64,000 nucleotides of DNA from Alternaria dauci (lineage: Eukaryota > Ascomycota > Dothideomycetes > Pleosporales > Pleosporaceae). A program made the position numbers and the translations under genes. How positions within the stretch are numbered: position 1 is the stretch's first letter; the number at the start of each line of letters is the position of its first letter. Under the pieces are notes generated by a model that did no database searches, was not told the DNA's origin, and saw only the letters and a list, made by a program, of their open reading frames with translations. This document shows positions 55,829-64,000 of the stretch, one piece after another. The DNA is taken from assembly GCF_042100115.1 (NCBI RefSeq), contig NC_091280.1, forward strand, positions 1,302,001-1,366,000. Direction: 5' to 3'.

Positions 55829-56281
55829 TTATGCCCTTTCGCTCCTGTTGCCCAATTCCCGCGGCATCTCTCCTTTCTCTGCCATCTCATTCAGAACCTT
55901 CTCAGCTGTTTTCATGGCGTCGACGCCGGCTGGCACCCCACAGTATGTGGTAGCGTGAATGATAGCCTCGCGGATTTCGAGCTCGGACAGGCCGTTATTC
56001 CTTGCCCCGCGCACATGTACCGCAAGCTCAGGAGCGCGATTGAGCGCCATGAGCATGCCGATGTTGATGAGACTTCTTTGCTTCTTGTCGAGACCTGGCC
56101 GCGTCCAAGCGTAGCCCCAGCACATCTCGGTAACGAGCTCCTGCCCAGCTCGCGAGAATTCTGTAGAGCCATTCTCCAGTGCACGGTTGACATATTCATC
56201 TCCCACGACACTCCTTCTCATTTTCAGCCCCTCATCGAAGAGCTGCTTGTGCAGGTCGTCAAGCTTCGGGTCGGTCGACAT
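55829..56281 (-). CDS. carboxymuconolactone decarboxylase-family protein, single domain
   Basis: 150-residue single-exon protein of the CMD family, closest in style to PcaC gamma-carboxymuconolactone decarboxylase of aromatic catabolism: E-Y-V-N-R-A near residue 30, [10 protein letters not shown] near 55-65, and the signature H89[10 protein letters not shown] followed by E-I-R-E-A-I-I-H. It lacks the CxxC of AhpD-type peroxidases (one Cys in TYCGVPAG), so decarboxylation or a non-redox role is more likely. Full family length. Same strand as the regulator and the hydroxyacid dehydrogenase. Predicted cytosolic. The substrate cannot be named from sequence. Confidence 0.93.
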   Translation of the reverse strand: MSTDPKLDDLHKQLFDEGLKMRRSVVGDEYVNRALENGSTEFSRAGQELVTEMCWGYAWTRPGLDKKQRSLINIGMLMALNRAPELAVHVRGARNNGLSELEIREAIIHATTYCGVPAGVDAMKTAEKVLNEMAEKGEMPRELGNRSERA

Positions 56282-56608
56282 ACTGGCGATCGTGCGTCTC
56301 GATATACGTGGAGGATCAATCTGGCTTGGACAGAAGGAAGCTCGTTCAACTTGCTCAGAATGTGTGTTTGAAGAAGAGAGAAAGATGTTTGTCTATTCAC
56401 CGCGGCTTATCGGTATCGATCCTGGCCACCTAACAGGACACTATGATTACCCCGCGTTGGCTGCTTCGTGGCCGGCCATCGGCCTTTACCCCAAGTATCT
56501 CCAACCTGCTCCAATTTCAGCATGACGCTAATGAGGCCAATCACAAACAGCGAATCGCAATCCAAGTGCATCAGCTTAATGAAGAGGATGTATACGGTCA
56601 ACCTTCGC
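56282..56608. other. upstream region of the CMD gene
   Basis: Between the CMD start and the 3' end of the dehydrogenase gene, both minus strand. Contains CCCCGC at 56450-56455, a CreA-type match on the reverse strand. Nothing else seen. Confidence 0.4.
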
Positions 56609-57628
56609 TTACGCGCCGTTCGTCTTGCTTTGCCAGTCTTCCTGTCCTCCGAGGTAGCGATACACTACGCGCGAGTCCAGGTCTCTACACCGCGGATCAT
56701 TGGCAGCACCATCATATGTTTGTAAACCAATGTCCCCTAGTACATTTCGTGAGCCCACTCGTTTCGCCATATCCACCGCCAACCCAAAGTCTTTGCGCAT
56801 GAGCTGCACTTTGAAACCTTGTTTCCAGCCTCCTGAGGACGGAGCGTCGGGGTAAACATGTGGGACAGGGCAAAACTTGTCGCAGATGGTGTTCTGAGCA
56901 GTACCCGCAGCGTATACCTTGGCCAATGTCCGAGGATCCAATCCACTACGCATGCCCATGTCGAAAGCTTCTGAGCAAGCTATGGCAATTATGCCCGAGA
57001 GGTAGTTGTTCGACAACTTTGCCGCAAGTCCTAGCGACGGCCCCCCGCAGGGTATCACTTGCCCACCCATCAGGCCCATCAGATATGTAAGACGCTCAAT
57101 ATTCGGGTCTGATTCTGCACAGCCTAGGAAGAATGCGATAGTACCTTTGATGGCTCCTATTACACCGCCACTGACTGGAGAGTCATAGAACGAAGCCGAA
57201 GGAAACGTCTTTGCGATGTGGTCCTTCACCACAAGGCTTGTTGCCGTGTCTATGGTCGAGCAGTCGATGAGCAGCTTGCCTGAGATATCGGTACTACAGA
57301 CGCCATGTTCGGGGTCGAGATACACGGATCGTACGTGTGCACCTTCAGGAACCATGCTCACGATTGTGTCCTGCCTGTTCGTCAGCGATCAGCCCAGTAC
57401 GACAGCAGCTAGACCTACGACTTGTTCCGCAACGTCTTTGGCGCTTTTTGCTTTCAGGACTCGATTTGGAAATTCTGCACATGTATCGTCCACCGTCTGT
57501 TCGAGTACATCGTAGACCCAAATCCGCGATTCCTGAGGCAATTTGTTGGCGAGATGTGAGAGCATCGGTTTTCCCATGGCACCAAGGCCTATGAAGCCCA
57601 GTCTTCTGAAGTCGTGCGAGTGCGGCAT
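56609..57628 (-). CDS. 3-hydroxyisobutyrate dehydrogenase-like beta-hydroxyacid dehydrogenase
   Basis: NAD(P)-dependent oxidation of a beta-hydroxy acid is predicted. Exons 57628-57419 and 57370-56609 with a 48-nt intron; 323 residues. N-terminal Rossmann motif G11-F-I-G-L-G-A-M-G; substrate loop D133-S-P-V-S-G-G139; catalytic K188 in A-A-K-L-S-N-N; and the C-terminal K263-D-F-G-L-A. All family signatures are intact. A short N terminus without a presequence points to cytosol rather than mitochondria, unlike valine-pathway HIBADH. Its place beside lactonases suggests it oxidises a ring-opened hydroxy acid; this is inference. It shares a divergent promoter with lactonase copy 2. Confidence 0.93.
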
Positions 57629-58021
57629 TATGGCGTCGTGTGCTCAGCGAGCGATGAAGCGTTGATTCTGGAGCTTCGAGCTCTTCAGCCTGCTTTGAAA
57701 GACTAGCGATGAATTCCAATGGGTTTTAGACGTCGAGAAATAATACACGTCAACATTGTGGTTCCAGTACGCGTCGTGAGCGAACCGCGGCTGGCAAAGC
57801 GGGGTGGGGCGCCCCCAACGGACACCACGGAATAGTGCACCTTACCCCAATGTCACCTAACATCTAAGATGTTCGCAGGCTAGTCGAACAAGTGTCGCAC
57901 GTGCCGTCTGTTCCCATCTGGTGGTGCAGATGAGCACTTGCAGCTATCATCCCAGCTAGCTGCTGTGACCCTATCTTTGATCGACGACCGCTGCGGACTA
58001 CTCGACTGCCTCTTGAAAGAG
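57629..58021. promoter_or_regulatory. divergent promoter of hydroxyacid dehydrogenase and lactonase copy 2
   Basis: Contains two overlapping SYGGRG matches, GCGGGG at 57799-57804 and GTGGGG at 57804-57809, forming GCGGGGTGGGGC. The decamer GGGGTGGGGC (57801-57810) recurs exactly, on the opposite strand, in the promoter at 51209-51218. Suggests co-regulation of both divergent pairs. Confidence 0.55.
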
Positions 58022-59038
58022 ATGTCTGCCGGTAACTCATCTATGGACTCCGGTCCTACAAACACATCTGTTGTTACCGTGCACGCATTATCGAGCGGCC
58101 ACTTTTCACTTCCAGAGTACCAATTCGTACACCCTGTTTCTCATGATGCACGCCGAACCGTTCCTTCATTGGCGTTTCTGATCCAGCATTATAACCACAA
58201 CACCAAAAAGTGGACACGCATTGTCTTTGATCTAGGGTTGAGAAGGGATGTCAAGAGATATGCGCCAGCAATACAAAAGCACGTCGAGACGAGACAACCA
58301 ATGAGTACCGACCCGGACGTCACCAAGAGTCTTGCAAGAGGCGGATTAGCACCCGAGGACATTGACTATGTGATCTACTCGCATGTAAGTCACAGGACCT
58401 TGCGTTGTGGACGATAGGTAACATGGCTGTGGCAGGTGCACTGGGACCATATTGGTGAGCCTCGAGATTTCCCCACATCGACCTTTGTCGTCGGCCATGG
58501 CTCACTTGCCTTGCTACGTGGCGGTTCGCCATCTCTGCGCGGTGGCCATTCCTTTTTCGAACATGACCTCTTACCAGAGGGTCGGACAATTGAACTATCA
58601 GAACCTTCAGGTCGCATGTTGAAGAAGCACGATTCATGCATGGCAGCGGGCGACATCAACTTTGGTGGCTCCTGGGAACCACATGGGAACCTCCCTCAGG
58701 TCCTGGATCTCTTCAGAGACGGCTCACTTCTTATTGTCAATGCACCCGGTCATCTGCCAGGCCATATTAACCTTCTTGCACGGACTTCTTCCGATCATCA
58801 AATCTACATGGGTGGTGATGCCTGCCACGACAGACGACTCTTGACCGGCGAGAAAACAATCGGAGAATGGAACGATGTTCATGGACACATCTGTTGTATA
58901 CACGCCGACAGAAAGCAAGCGGAGATGACTATTGGAAGGATCAAAACTCTAGAGAAAGAAGGCGTGGAGATCATCTTTGCACACGACGTCGAGTGGGAAA
59001 GCGATCCAAGGAACCAGGCCCGGTTTTTTGGTGTGTAG
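58022..59038 (+). CDS. metallo-beta-lactamase-fold hydrolase (lactonase-like), copy 2
   Basis: Paralogue of the hydrolase at 50132, also 321 residues. Exons 58022-58384 and 58436-59038; the 51-nt intron falls inside the metal motif, between H121 and V122 of H-V-H-W-D-H126. Spliced, the motif is intact, and the other ligands are seen in APGHLPGH, GGDACHD and FAHD. Copy 1 has no intron at this place. The two copies share many blocks (RTVPS, FDLGL-RD, RQP-S-DV, SL-GG) but differ widely elsewhere, so the duplication is old or the copies act on different lactones. No signal peptide. The first ATG consistent with family start is used; an in-frame ATG lies 28 codons upstream at 57938. Confidence 0.92.
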
Positions 59039-59476
59039 CGAAGCATGGATGGCTAGTTGCGAAATGCAAATATGGCTTCTGCTCAGTAGCACAACAGTGC
59101 ACACGTTATCTCCCTCATCATTCGTACTCTCTCGATCTAGCGCAATGACTTCCACATGCGTTTCCTGTCATTCGGTTAGCAGCTGGTGTGTCGATCCCCG
59201 TGCTTCCCCACAATGAGGAGTCGGGGGAATGTGGGGCTCTTGTGCTCCGCGCCTCCAACACTATGCCATCCGAGGCAAAAGCTAATGAGCGCATGAGAGT
59301 ATTCAATTGGTGGCAATAAGAGGAACATGCAAACTGGCATCAGTAGTACTATATGCACTATCTACTCTAGCTTCAGCGTAAGCAGTGCGACGATTCTTAC
59401 AAGGAATCCTCCTGAAGTATCCCTTCAATCGTCCGTACCAAGACAATAAACGTGCTACATATAAACTACTCTGAAA
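59039..59476. other. upstream region of tandem CMD gene
   Basis: Has CCCCAC at 59206-59211 and GTGGGG at 59231-59236, again CreA-type matches on opposite strands. No gene seen. Confidence 0.4.
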
Positions 59477-60268
59477 ATGCCCCTTCCTTCAGTCTCTCCA
59501 GAGAACCAGCACTTGAAAGACCGCTTCGATGGCGAGCTCGGCGCTGCAGCATTCGATGAGTCTTGGGCCAGGCTGCTCAAGCAATCTCCAGAGATGTTCG
59601 CTGCATCGCTACGCCTAACAGCAGCACCAAGAAGAACGGGCCATCTCTCTCCCAAGATCCAGGCGCTAATCTCTCTGGCTGTAAGCGCAGCATCAACACA
59701 CTTGCACGTTCCCAACATCCACCGGTATACACGCGCGGCCCTCGCTGCAGGCGCTTCGCGTGAGGAGGTCGTCGAAACGCTATGTCTTACGTCTACACTC
59801 GGCATCCATGCCTCGACAGTCGGCGTACCGATCCTCTTTGAAGTTCTCGAAGAGCGCGGCGAAGCCATGCCAAAGGGCGTGTCGAACATGAGTCCCCAAC
59901 AACTCGCCCTCAAGCAAGATTTCGAGACGAAGCGCGGATACTGGAATGCGTTGTGGGAGGAGATGTTACTTCTTGCACCCGACTTTTTCGATGCGTATAC
60001 AGAGTTTAGTTCGGTGCCGTGGACGAACGAGGGTGGCAGAGGAGTTCTCGAGCCCAAGGTTAAAGAGCTGATATATTGTGCATTTGATACTGCGGCAACG
60101 CACATGTACCAGCCGGGACTGAAGCTGCATATGCGGAACGTGCTGAACTATGGCGGGACCAAGGAAGAGATTATGGAGGTGTTGGAGTTGGCGACGCTTT
60201 TGAGTATCAGTACACTGGATGTGGGGTTGAAGGTATTGGACCATGAGATGGGTAGCACCCAAGCCTAG
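59477..60268 (+). CDS. tandem carboxymuconolactone decarboxylase-family protein
   Basis: 263-residue single-exon protein with two CMD/AhpD-like all-helical domains, about residues 30-125 and 155-258. Each has the family core of a helix ending before a His-rich turn (STHLHVPNIHRYTRAAL; ATHMYQPGLKLHMRNVL) followed by G-x-[ST]-x-E-E-[VI]-x-E. No CxxC motif, so peroxidase activity is unlikely. Double-domain CMD proteins are common in fungi and proteobacteria, often beside catabolic enzymes. It forms the right edge of the lactonase cluster and is unlike the single-domain CMD protein at 55829. Predicted cytosolic. Confidence 0.9.
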   Translation: MPLPSVSPENQHLKDRFDGELGAAAFDESWARLLKQSPEMFAASLRLTAAPRRTGHLSPKIQALISLAVSAASTHLHVPNIHRYTRAALAAGASREEVVETLCLTSTLGIHASTVGVPILFEVLEERGEAMPKGVSNMSPQQLALKQDFETKRGYWNALWEEMLLLAPDFFDAYTEFSSVPWTNEGGRGVLEPKVKELIYCAFDTAATHMYQPGLKLHMRNVLNYGGTKEEIMEVLELATLLSISTLDVGLKVLDHEMGSTQA

Positions 60269-60508
60269 AGTCATCCGCACAACGAAGTCTATACCAGGCA
60301 CGGATGGTGTCTTTCGTCTCTAGATAGGAGGCTATGAATCATGCCCACCAACGTTAGCATATAGTACTGGTGAACCTTGAAAAAAAACTGGACTGGTGTG
60401 CTAAGATGAAACCCGCAGCAACTGCTGCCATTTCATGGATTGCGCCATGTCGTACTTTGGTTGTCGTGCTGTGATATTACAACGACCTGCCATGGGTCGG
60501 CGCCCGCT

Positions 60509-61975
60509 CTACCGTAGCGGGCTCGCAGATCTTTCTACAGGACTACTTGTCCTTCCTGCGCCCACACCAGAAGCAAGGAGTTCAAGCCTGGAAGCTTGCA
60601 CACGATGCTTCTTCATAACTTCTACCCATTCTGCTTCAGGATCCTGCTGCTCCATCCCTTCTGTGCTTTCGTTTAGCTCTGCCCGCAAGTCTTCTTCCAG
60701 CAACGCAATCATCATGCTAAAGTCACCGCCCAATCTGCCCAGCGAACCGGCACAGTACAAGACTTGTGTGAGAAGAGAATCCCGTTGCGATCGGTCTTGG
60801 ACGTTTGGAAGGTATGTCCGCAGGGTGTCGAAAAGCGTCTCCACGAGGTGTAATGGAAACGTTGCAAGGGCTGATGGTATGGGTTGGAGAGGGCTGGAAG
60901 TGGTGACTGGCTTTACAGCTGGGGCGCTTTCATCGGATCCTGGTGCGGGTAAGGCAGAGGGGAAGATGCTCTTGTACATGGATATGATGGCGAAACTCTG
61001 CTCGCGGAATACTTCCAGGTACTTTTTCAAGTACTTTTCCGTCTGCTGGCCTACAGCCCAGCCAGCGTCGCCGTTGGCTGGACTTGTCGTCCGCTTCTCC
61101 GTCTCCTGGTCGGCAAGTTCGCGTAGAGGGTCCAGTGCACTGAGCATCAGCTCGAGGCAGACTAGGCGACAAACGAGGAACAATGCGCCCAGGGTGCCTT
61201 CCCCACTGCCTATGCCCGCTTGCTTGGTTGACCATGATTCATCCAGTTCGGGGGCCACGCGTCTAAGCCATCCAATCGTCCGCATCGCACCGGCCAGCTT
61301 GATGCCCTGACTCTGGAGCGCGCTTATAAGATTGGTCGTCATGGTCTTCATTTCCTGTTCAGCCTGGGCCGTGAGCGAGGAAACCAGCTCAGAGTTGGGG
61401 TATAGCGTGTGGAGGCGCTTGATGTGGGCGTGGAGATCGAGGGCCGAGGCATAGTTGGCGTTGGCGGTGGCCGTCGAGGAAGAAGCTTGCGCGGCGGCTG
61501 TGGAGGAGCTTATGGCGGAGGAGAGGAGGGTGGGCAGGTCGAGCACATCGGACACGCGATCAATGTTTCGAGACAGCAGCATGGCCTTTCTCCGTCTGTC
61601 TAGGATGGCATTGTCGGCCCCTCTGCTGTACTTGTGCGAAAAGCTCTGTGCAGCCGTTTCCAGCTCTGGTAGTTGTTGCTGGACTGTGGCTGCATCCTGT
61701 CCTATCTGGGCGAGTGTCTTGCGAAGATGCAGGAGGTGGTCGGTCGAGGAGATTATCGGCTTGCGTGAGCGTTTCGAGAGGGCTTGTAGGGAGCGCAGTA
61801 CGGACTGGGAGCTCTGCGCAAGCGACTGTTGCTCCGAGGAGGAGAGGGCGGCTAGGGGCAGCGTGGTGAGGCGGGCGAGGTACGTGTTGGTGACGGCGTC
61901 GTTGGGCGAGGGCCGCCATTGCGCATCCTGGGCGTCGAAGTAGGGAATCAGCAGTTCGTAGAGGGGGTCGGCCAT
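60509..61975 (-). CDS. COG8: conserved oligomeric Golgi complex subunit 8
   Basis: Component of the eight-subunit COG tether that captures retrograde vesicles at the Golgi. 488 residues, single exon. The start M-A-D-P-L-Y-E-L-L and the N-terminal helical block ([28 protein letters not shown]) match the Dor1/COG8 family; the middle carries [13 protein letters not shown] and the C-terminal half F-P-L-H-L-V-E-T-L. The C terminus is Ser/Pro-rich and fungal-specific. An upstream in-frame ATG (62170) overlaps the divergent UBE2O-like gene and gives a compositionally odd extension, so it is not used. Identity rests on recognised blocks rather than an alignment. Confidence 0.85.
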   Translation of the reverse strand: MADPLYELLIPYFDAQDAQWRPSPNDAVTNTYLARLTTLPLAALSSSEQQSLAQSSQSVLRSLQALSKRSRKPIISSTDHLLHLRKTLAQIGQDAATVQQQLPELETAAQSFSHKYSRGADNAILDRRRKAMLLSRNIDRVSDVLDLPTLLSSAISSSTAAAQASSSTATANANYASALDLHAHIKRLHTLYPNSELVSSLTAQAEQEMKTMTTNLISALQSQGIKLAGAMRTIGWLRRVAPELDESWSTKQAGIGSGEGTLGALFLVCRLVCLELMLSALDPLRELADQETEKRTTSPANGDAGWAVGQQTEKYLKKYLEVFREQSFAIISMYKSIFPSALPAPGSDESAPAVKPVTTSSPLQPIPSALATFPLHLVETLFDTLRTYLPNVQDRSQRDSLLTQVLYCAGSLGRLGGDFSMMIALLEEDLRAELNESTEGMEQQDPEAEWVEVMKKHRVQASRLELLASGVGAGRTSSPVERSASPLR

Positions 61976-62129
61976 GTTGGGACGTGTCGCTGCGATGGCT
62001 TGTCGAGAGTGGCCGTGGGGGTCCTTTCGGCGGCGCGGCGGGCGGAGGTGCCCCGAGGCTGAACCCTGTCCTGTCCCTTTTAGCGCCCTTTGTATTTCAC
62101 ATGCGGCCTCTGCCGCTGCCGCATCACTC
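61976..62129. promoter_or_regulatory. short divergent promoter of COG8 and the UBE2O-like gene
   Basis: Only 154 bp separate the two ATGs, so both core promoters and 5' leaders must fit or overlap here. GC-rich, with no TATA box. Confidence 0.55.
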
Positions 62130-64000
62130 ATGGATCGCGACGACGCCCACGCCCACGACGACGACTCCAATCCCCCACATCACGGTGCACGCAGTCCCGA
62201 ACCGGCTACCGTCGTCGAGCGATTCCTTGCCGAACTGTTCCAGAACCGCTTCCTTACAGACTACTCGGCGGGCGACCAAGCTCCCCCGATTTCGCCGCGA
62301 CCGCTACAACCGAATATCAACAGCCTCGTTCCCTTCTTCAGCGCCTCGGGTACTTTTGCAGTCCCGCAGAACCCGCCGGATACTGCACAGGCCGCAGACG
62401 ATACAAGGCCGCCTCCCTCGACACGCCAAATGCAAAGCGCGCGGGATGTCGTCTTCTGCGTCGAGGATACCGTGGGGCTCAAGGACGACAAATACAGCGT
62501 GGGCATAATAGAGCGTTCTTTCGGCGATGTCGACTCGCACGAGCCCCGTCCGCAGCGCGACTACCCCGACGACATTGAGCGCCATGCCGACATTCCCCTC
62601 CAAGACTTTGACAAGTTCATGAAGGACGGCATCCCACCGCGGGGTACGGTGCTGGTGTCATGGCAGACACAGTACAAGACGGAACTGATACCAGAGGCCA
62701 ATCTGCAGCTGCTGGATCGTGCGCTGTATGTGGGCGACGTGGTAAAGAGAAAGGCAGAGGACCACATGAGCGGTACTGTCATTGGCACACAGGCAGTCTG
62801 CACCCTGTTCCCGGCCACCCTGTTCAACGGCGGCCAAATCACACAAGCAACCACCGACGACTTGTCGATACGGAACGTGCCCGCCGACGAGCTCATCAAC
62901 GTGCACGAGTTCGTCGAGGGCGCTTTGGTCGTCTACGGCGACTGGGTGGGACGGGTAGAAAACGTATACGACGAGGTTGCTGTCAGGCTGGCCAACAATT
63001 CAGTCGTAGTCGTTGAGGATCCCACCGAGTTGGAGATGGATGACACTACACTCGACCGATTCAGCGTGGGCGACACGGTCGAGACCAAAAAAGGCAACCT
63101 GCGGCGGGGACGCTGGAGATTCGGCGCCTACGACCCGACAGTACCACCGGTGGGTATGGTTGTCGAGACAAGACCATCAGAAATCGACGTGCAATGGCTA
63201 TCGAGAAGCATCGGCGCCCGCAACGTCGCCTTCAACGCCGACGAGCCACCGGCAACCCTTGGCCGAGACGAATTCGAGAGCCCCACCTTCTACAGATACG
63301 ACGCCTCCGGAGGCACCGCCACCACACTCCCCGTTTCCGAAAACGGTGTTGACAAGTCATACCATGTTACCGACGTGGCTGTGGGCGACCGGGTCCGGTT
63401 CAAGGACATTGCCGGCGCTGCTGTCAAGTACGATGGCACCAACACACTACCCAACGGATATCCACAAGGAAAGGTGACACGCATTGCGCGAACCGAAAGT
63501 CTGGGATACGATCTCAACGTCTTTTTGGTCATGCAGACTCATAGCCAGGTCACCGTTCAATGGCAAGACTTGTCCATAACGCACGATCTGAGCTCTTCGT
63601 TACTACCGGATCCCAACGTAGAAGACGACGATGAGGTCTGGCCTGGCGAAGTCGTCTTCTCCAAAGAGGGACGTGACGGCGACAATACCGAAAAATCAGA
63701 GACAAAGAAGCCTTCGAAAGTAGGTGTCGTTCAGACCGTCCAGGGTCGGGACCGAATAGCTACGGTGCGATGGTTCAAGAATCCTTCCATCGAGTTCTTT
63801 GGTCCAGACATACTTCCGCCCTGCAATACAGGAGAACTGAGTGATGTCGTTGAGGACGTCAGTCTGTATGACATATACTCTTTCCCAGCCCTCACACGAA
63901 GGCGTGGCGACTTCGTACTGATACACCCCAACTCCATCGAAGGCGTACAAACACCGCTCAACGTCGTAGGCCCCGATTGGTTTGGAGAAGTCATAGACCT
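62130..64000 (+). CDS. UBE2O-type large ubiquitin-conjugating enzyme, N-terminal part (continues past window)
   Basis: Frame open from the ATG at 62130 to the end of the window, 623 codons without a stop or obvious intron. The order of segments fits the long regulatory half of UBE2O: a conserved first block ([12 protein letters not shown] ... [11 protein letters not shown]), repeated Tudor/SH3-like beta segments ([41 protein letters not shown]), and a block like human UBE2O ending V-S-V-Y-D-I (here GVVQTV ... ATVRWFKNP ... VEDVSLYDI). The catalytic UBC domain with its Cys should lie downstream, outside the window. UBE2O acts as a hybrid E2/E3 that ubiquitinates orphan proteins. Divergent from COG8. 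Confidence 0.88.
   Translation, partial: MDRDDAHAHDDDSNPPHHGARSPEPATVVERFLAELFQNRFLTDYSAGDQAPPISPRPLQPNINSLVPFFSASGTFAVPQNPPDTAQAADDTRPPPSTRQMQSARDVVFCVEDTVGLKDDKYSVGIIERSFGDVDSHEPRPQRDYPDDIERHADIPLQDFDKFMKDGIPPRGTVLVSWQTQYKTELIPEANLQLLDRALYVGDVVKRKAEDHMSGTVIGTQAVCTLFPATLFNGGQITQATTDDLSIRNVPADELINVHEFVEGALVVYGDWVGRVENVYDEVAVRLANNSVVVVEDPTELEMDDTTLDRFSVGDTVETKKGNLRRGRWRFGAYDPTVPPVGMVVETRPSEIDVQWLSRSIGARNVAFNADEPPATLGRDEFESPTFYRYDASGGTATTLPVSENGVDKSYHVTDVAVGDRVRFKDIAGAAVKYDGTNTLPNGYPQGKVTRIARTESLGYDLNVFLVMQTHSQVTVQWQDLSITHDLSSSLLPDPNVEDDDEVWPGEVVFSKEGRDGDNTEKSETKKPSKVGVVQTVQGRDRIATVRWFKNPSIEFFGPDILPPCNTGELSDVVEDVSLYDIYSFPALTRRRGDFVLIHPNSIEGVQTPLNVVGPDWFGEVID

Noticed and set aside
50132..60268. 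Secondary-metabolite biosynthetic cluster
   Set aside because: No PKS, NRPS, terpene cyclase, prenyltransferase, P450 or efflux pump is present; catabolism fits better.
1..64000. CRISPR arrays, rRNA genes, intact transposons
   Set aside because: None seen; CRISPR is not expected in a fungal nuclear genome, and no reverse-transcriptase or transposase motifs appear in any frame read.

Overview
The window is nuclear DNA of a filamentous ascomycete. The evidence is the introns (mostly 44-69 nt, GT(R)NGT donors, CTNAC-like branch sites, YAG acceptors), intergenic gaps of 0.3-3 kb, and typical fungal families: a C2H2/Fungal_trans regulator, a rhodopsin-like membrane protein, a TRP/FLC channel, and PKA-R with an RRTS inhibitor site. 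Several hypothetical proteins have a Dothideomycete (Pleosporales) flavour. That placement rests on recollection of family style and was not tested by a search. I see no rRNA, convincing tRNA, intact transposon or CRISPR.

Layout. 1-11.6 kb: the 5' part of eIF3i (minus, cut by the window edge), a hypothetical gene with an in-frame TAG, the trifunctional C1-tetrahydrofolate synthase (with a possible upstream mitochondrial start), a P-loop kinase/HAD/UPRT-like fusion, and a divergent protein kinase. 14-21.3 kb: a TRP/FLC membrane protein, a hypothetical gene and a cinnamyl-type alcohol dehydrogenase. 21.3-24.3 kb: gene-poor DNA with diverged tandem repeats. 24.3-34.9 kb: a hypothetical gene, a REI1-like zinc-finger protein lacking its first finger, a low-complexity hypothetical, a CBM48 (Crp1/Mdg1-like) protein with six ~53-residue repeats, and the PKA regulatory subunit. 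37.2-49 kb: a fungal regulator-like gene, RNA polymerase III largest subunit, a tail-anchored FHA protein and a seven-helix rhodopsin-like protein.

50.1-60.3 kb holds the most interesting region, seven compactly packed genes that look like a catabolic cluster: metallo-beta-lactamase-fold lactonase (minus), Zn-alcohol dehydrogenase (plus), C2H2/Fungal_trans regulator (minus), carboxymuconolactone-decarboxylase-family protein (minus), beta-hydroxyacid dehydrogenase (minus), a second lactonase paralogue (plus) and a tandem-domain CMD protein (plus). The two divergent promoters share a GGGGTGGGGC decamer and are rich in CreA-type SYGGRG sites, as expected of a carbon-repressed pathway. A plausible job is ring opening of a lactone, oxidation of the hydroxy acid and decarboxylation; the substrate is unknown. 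No PKS, NRPS, terpene synthase or P450 is present.

60.5-64 kb: housekeeping genes COG8 (minus) and a UBE2O-type E2 enzyme (plus, cut by the window end), head to head.

Exon boundaries were read by eye from splice signals and frame continuity. Proteins were identified from motif recognition, not from database searches.
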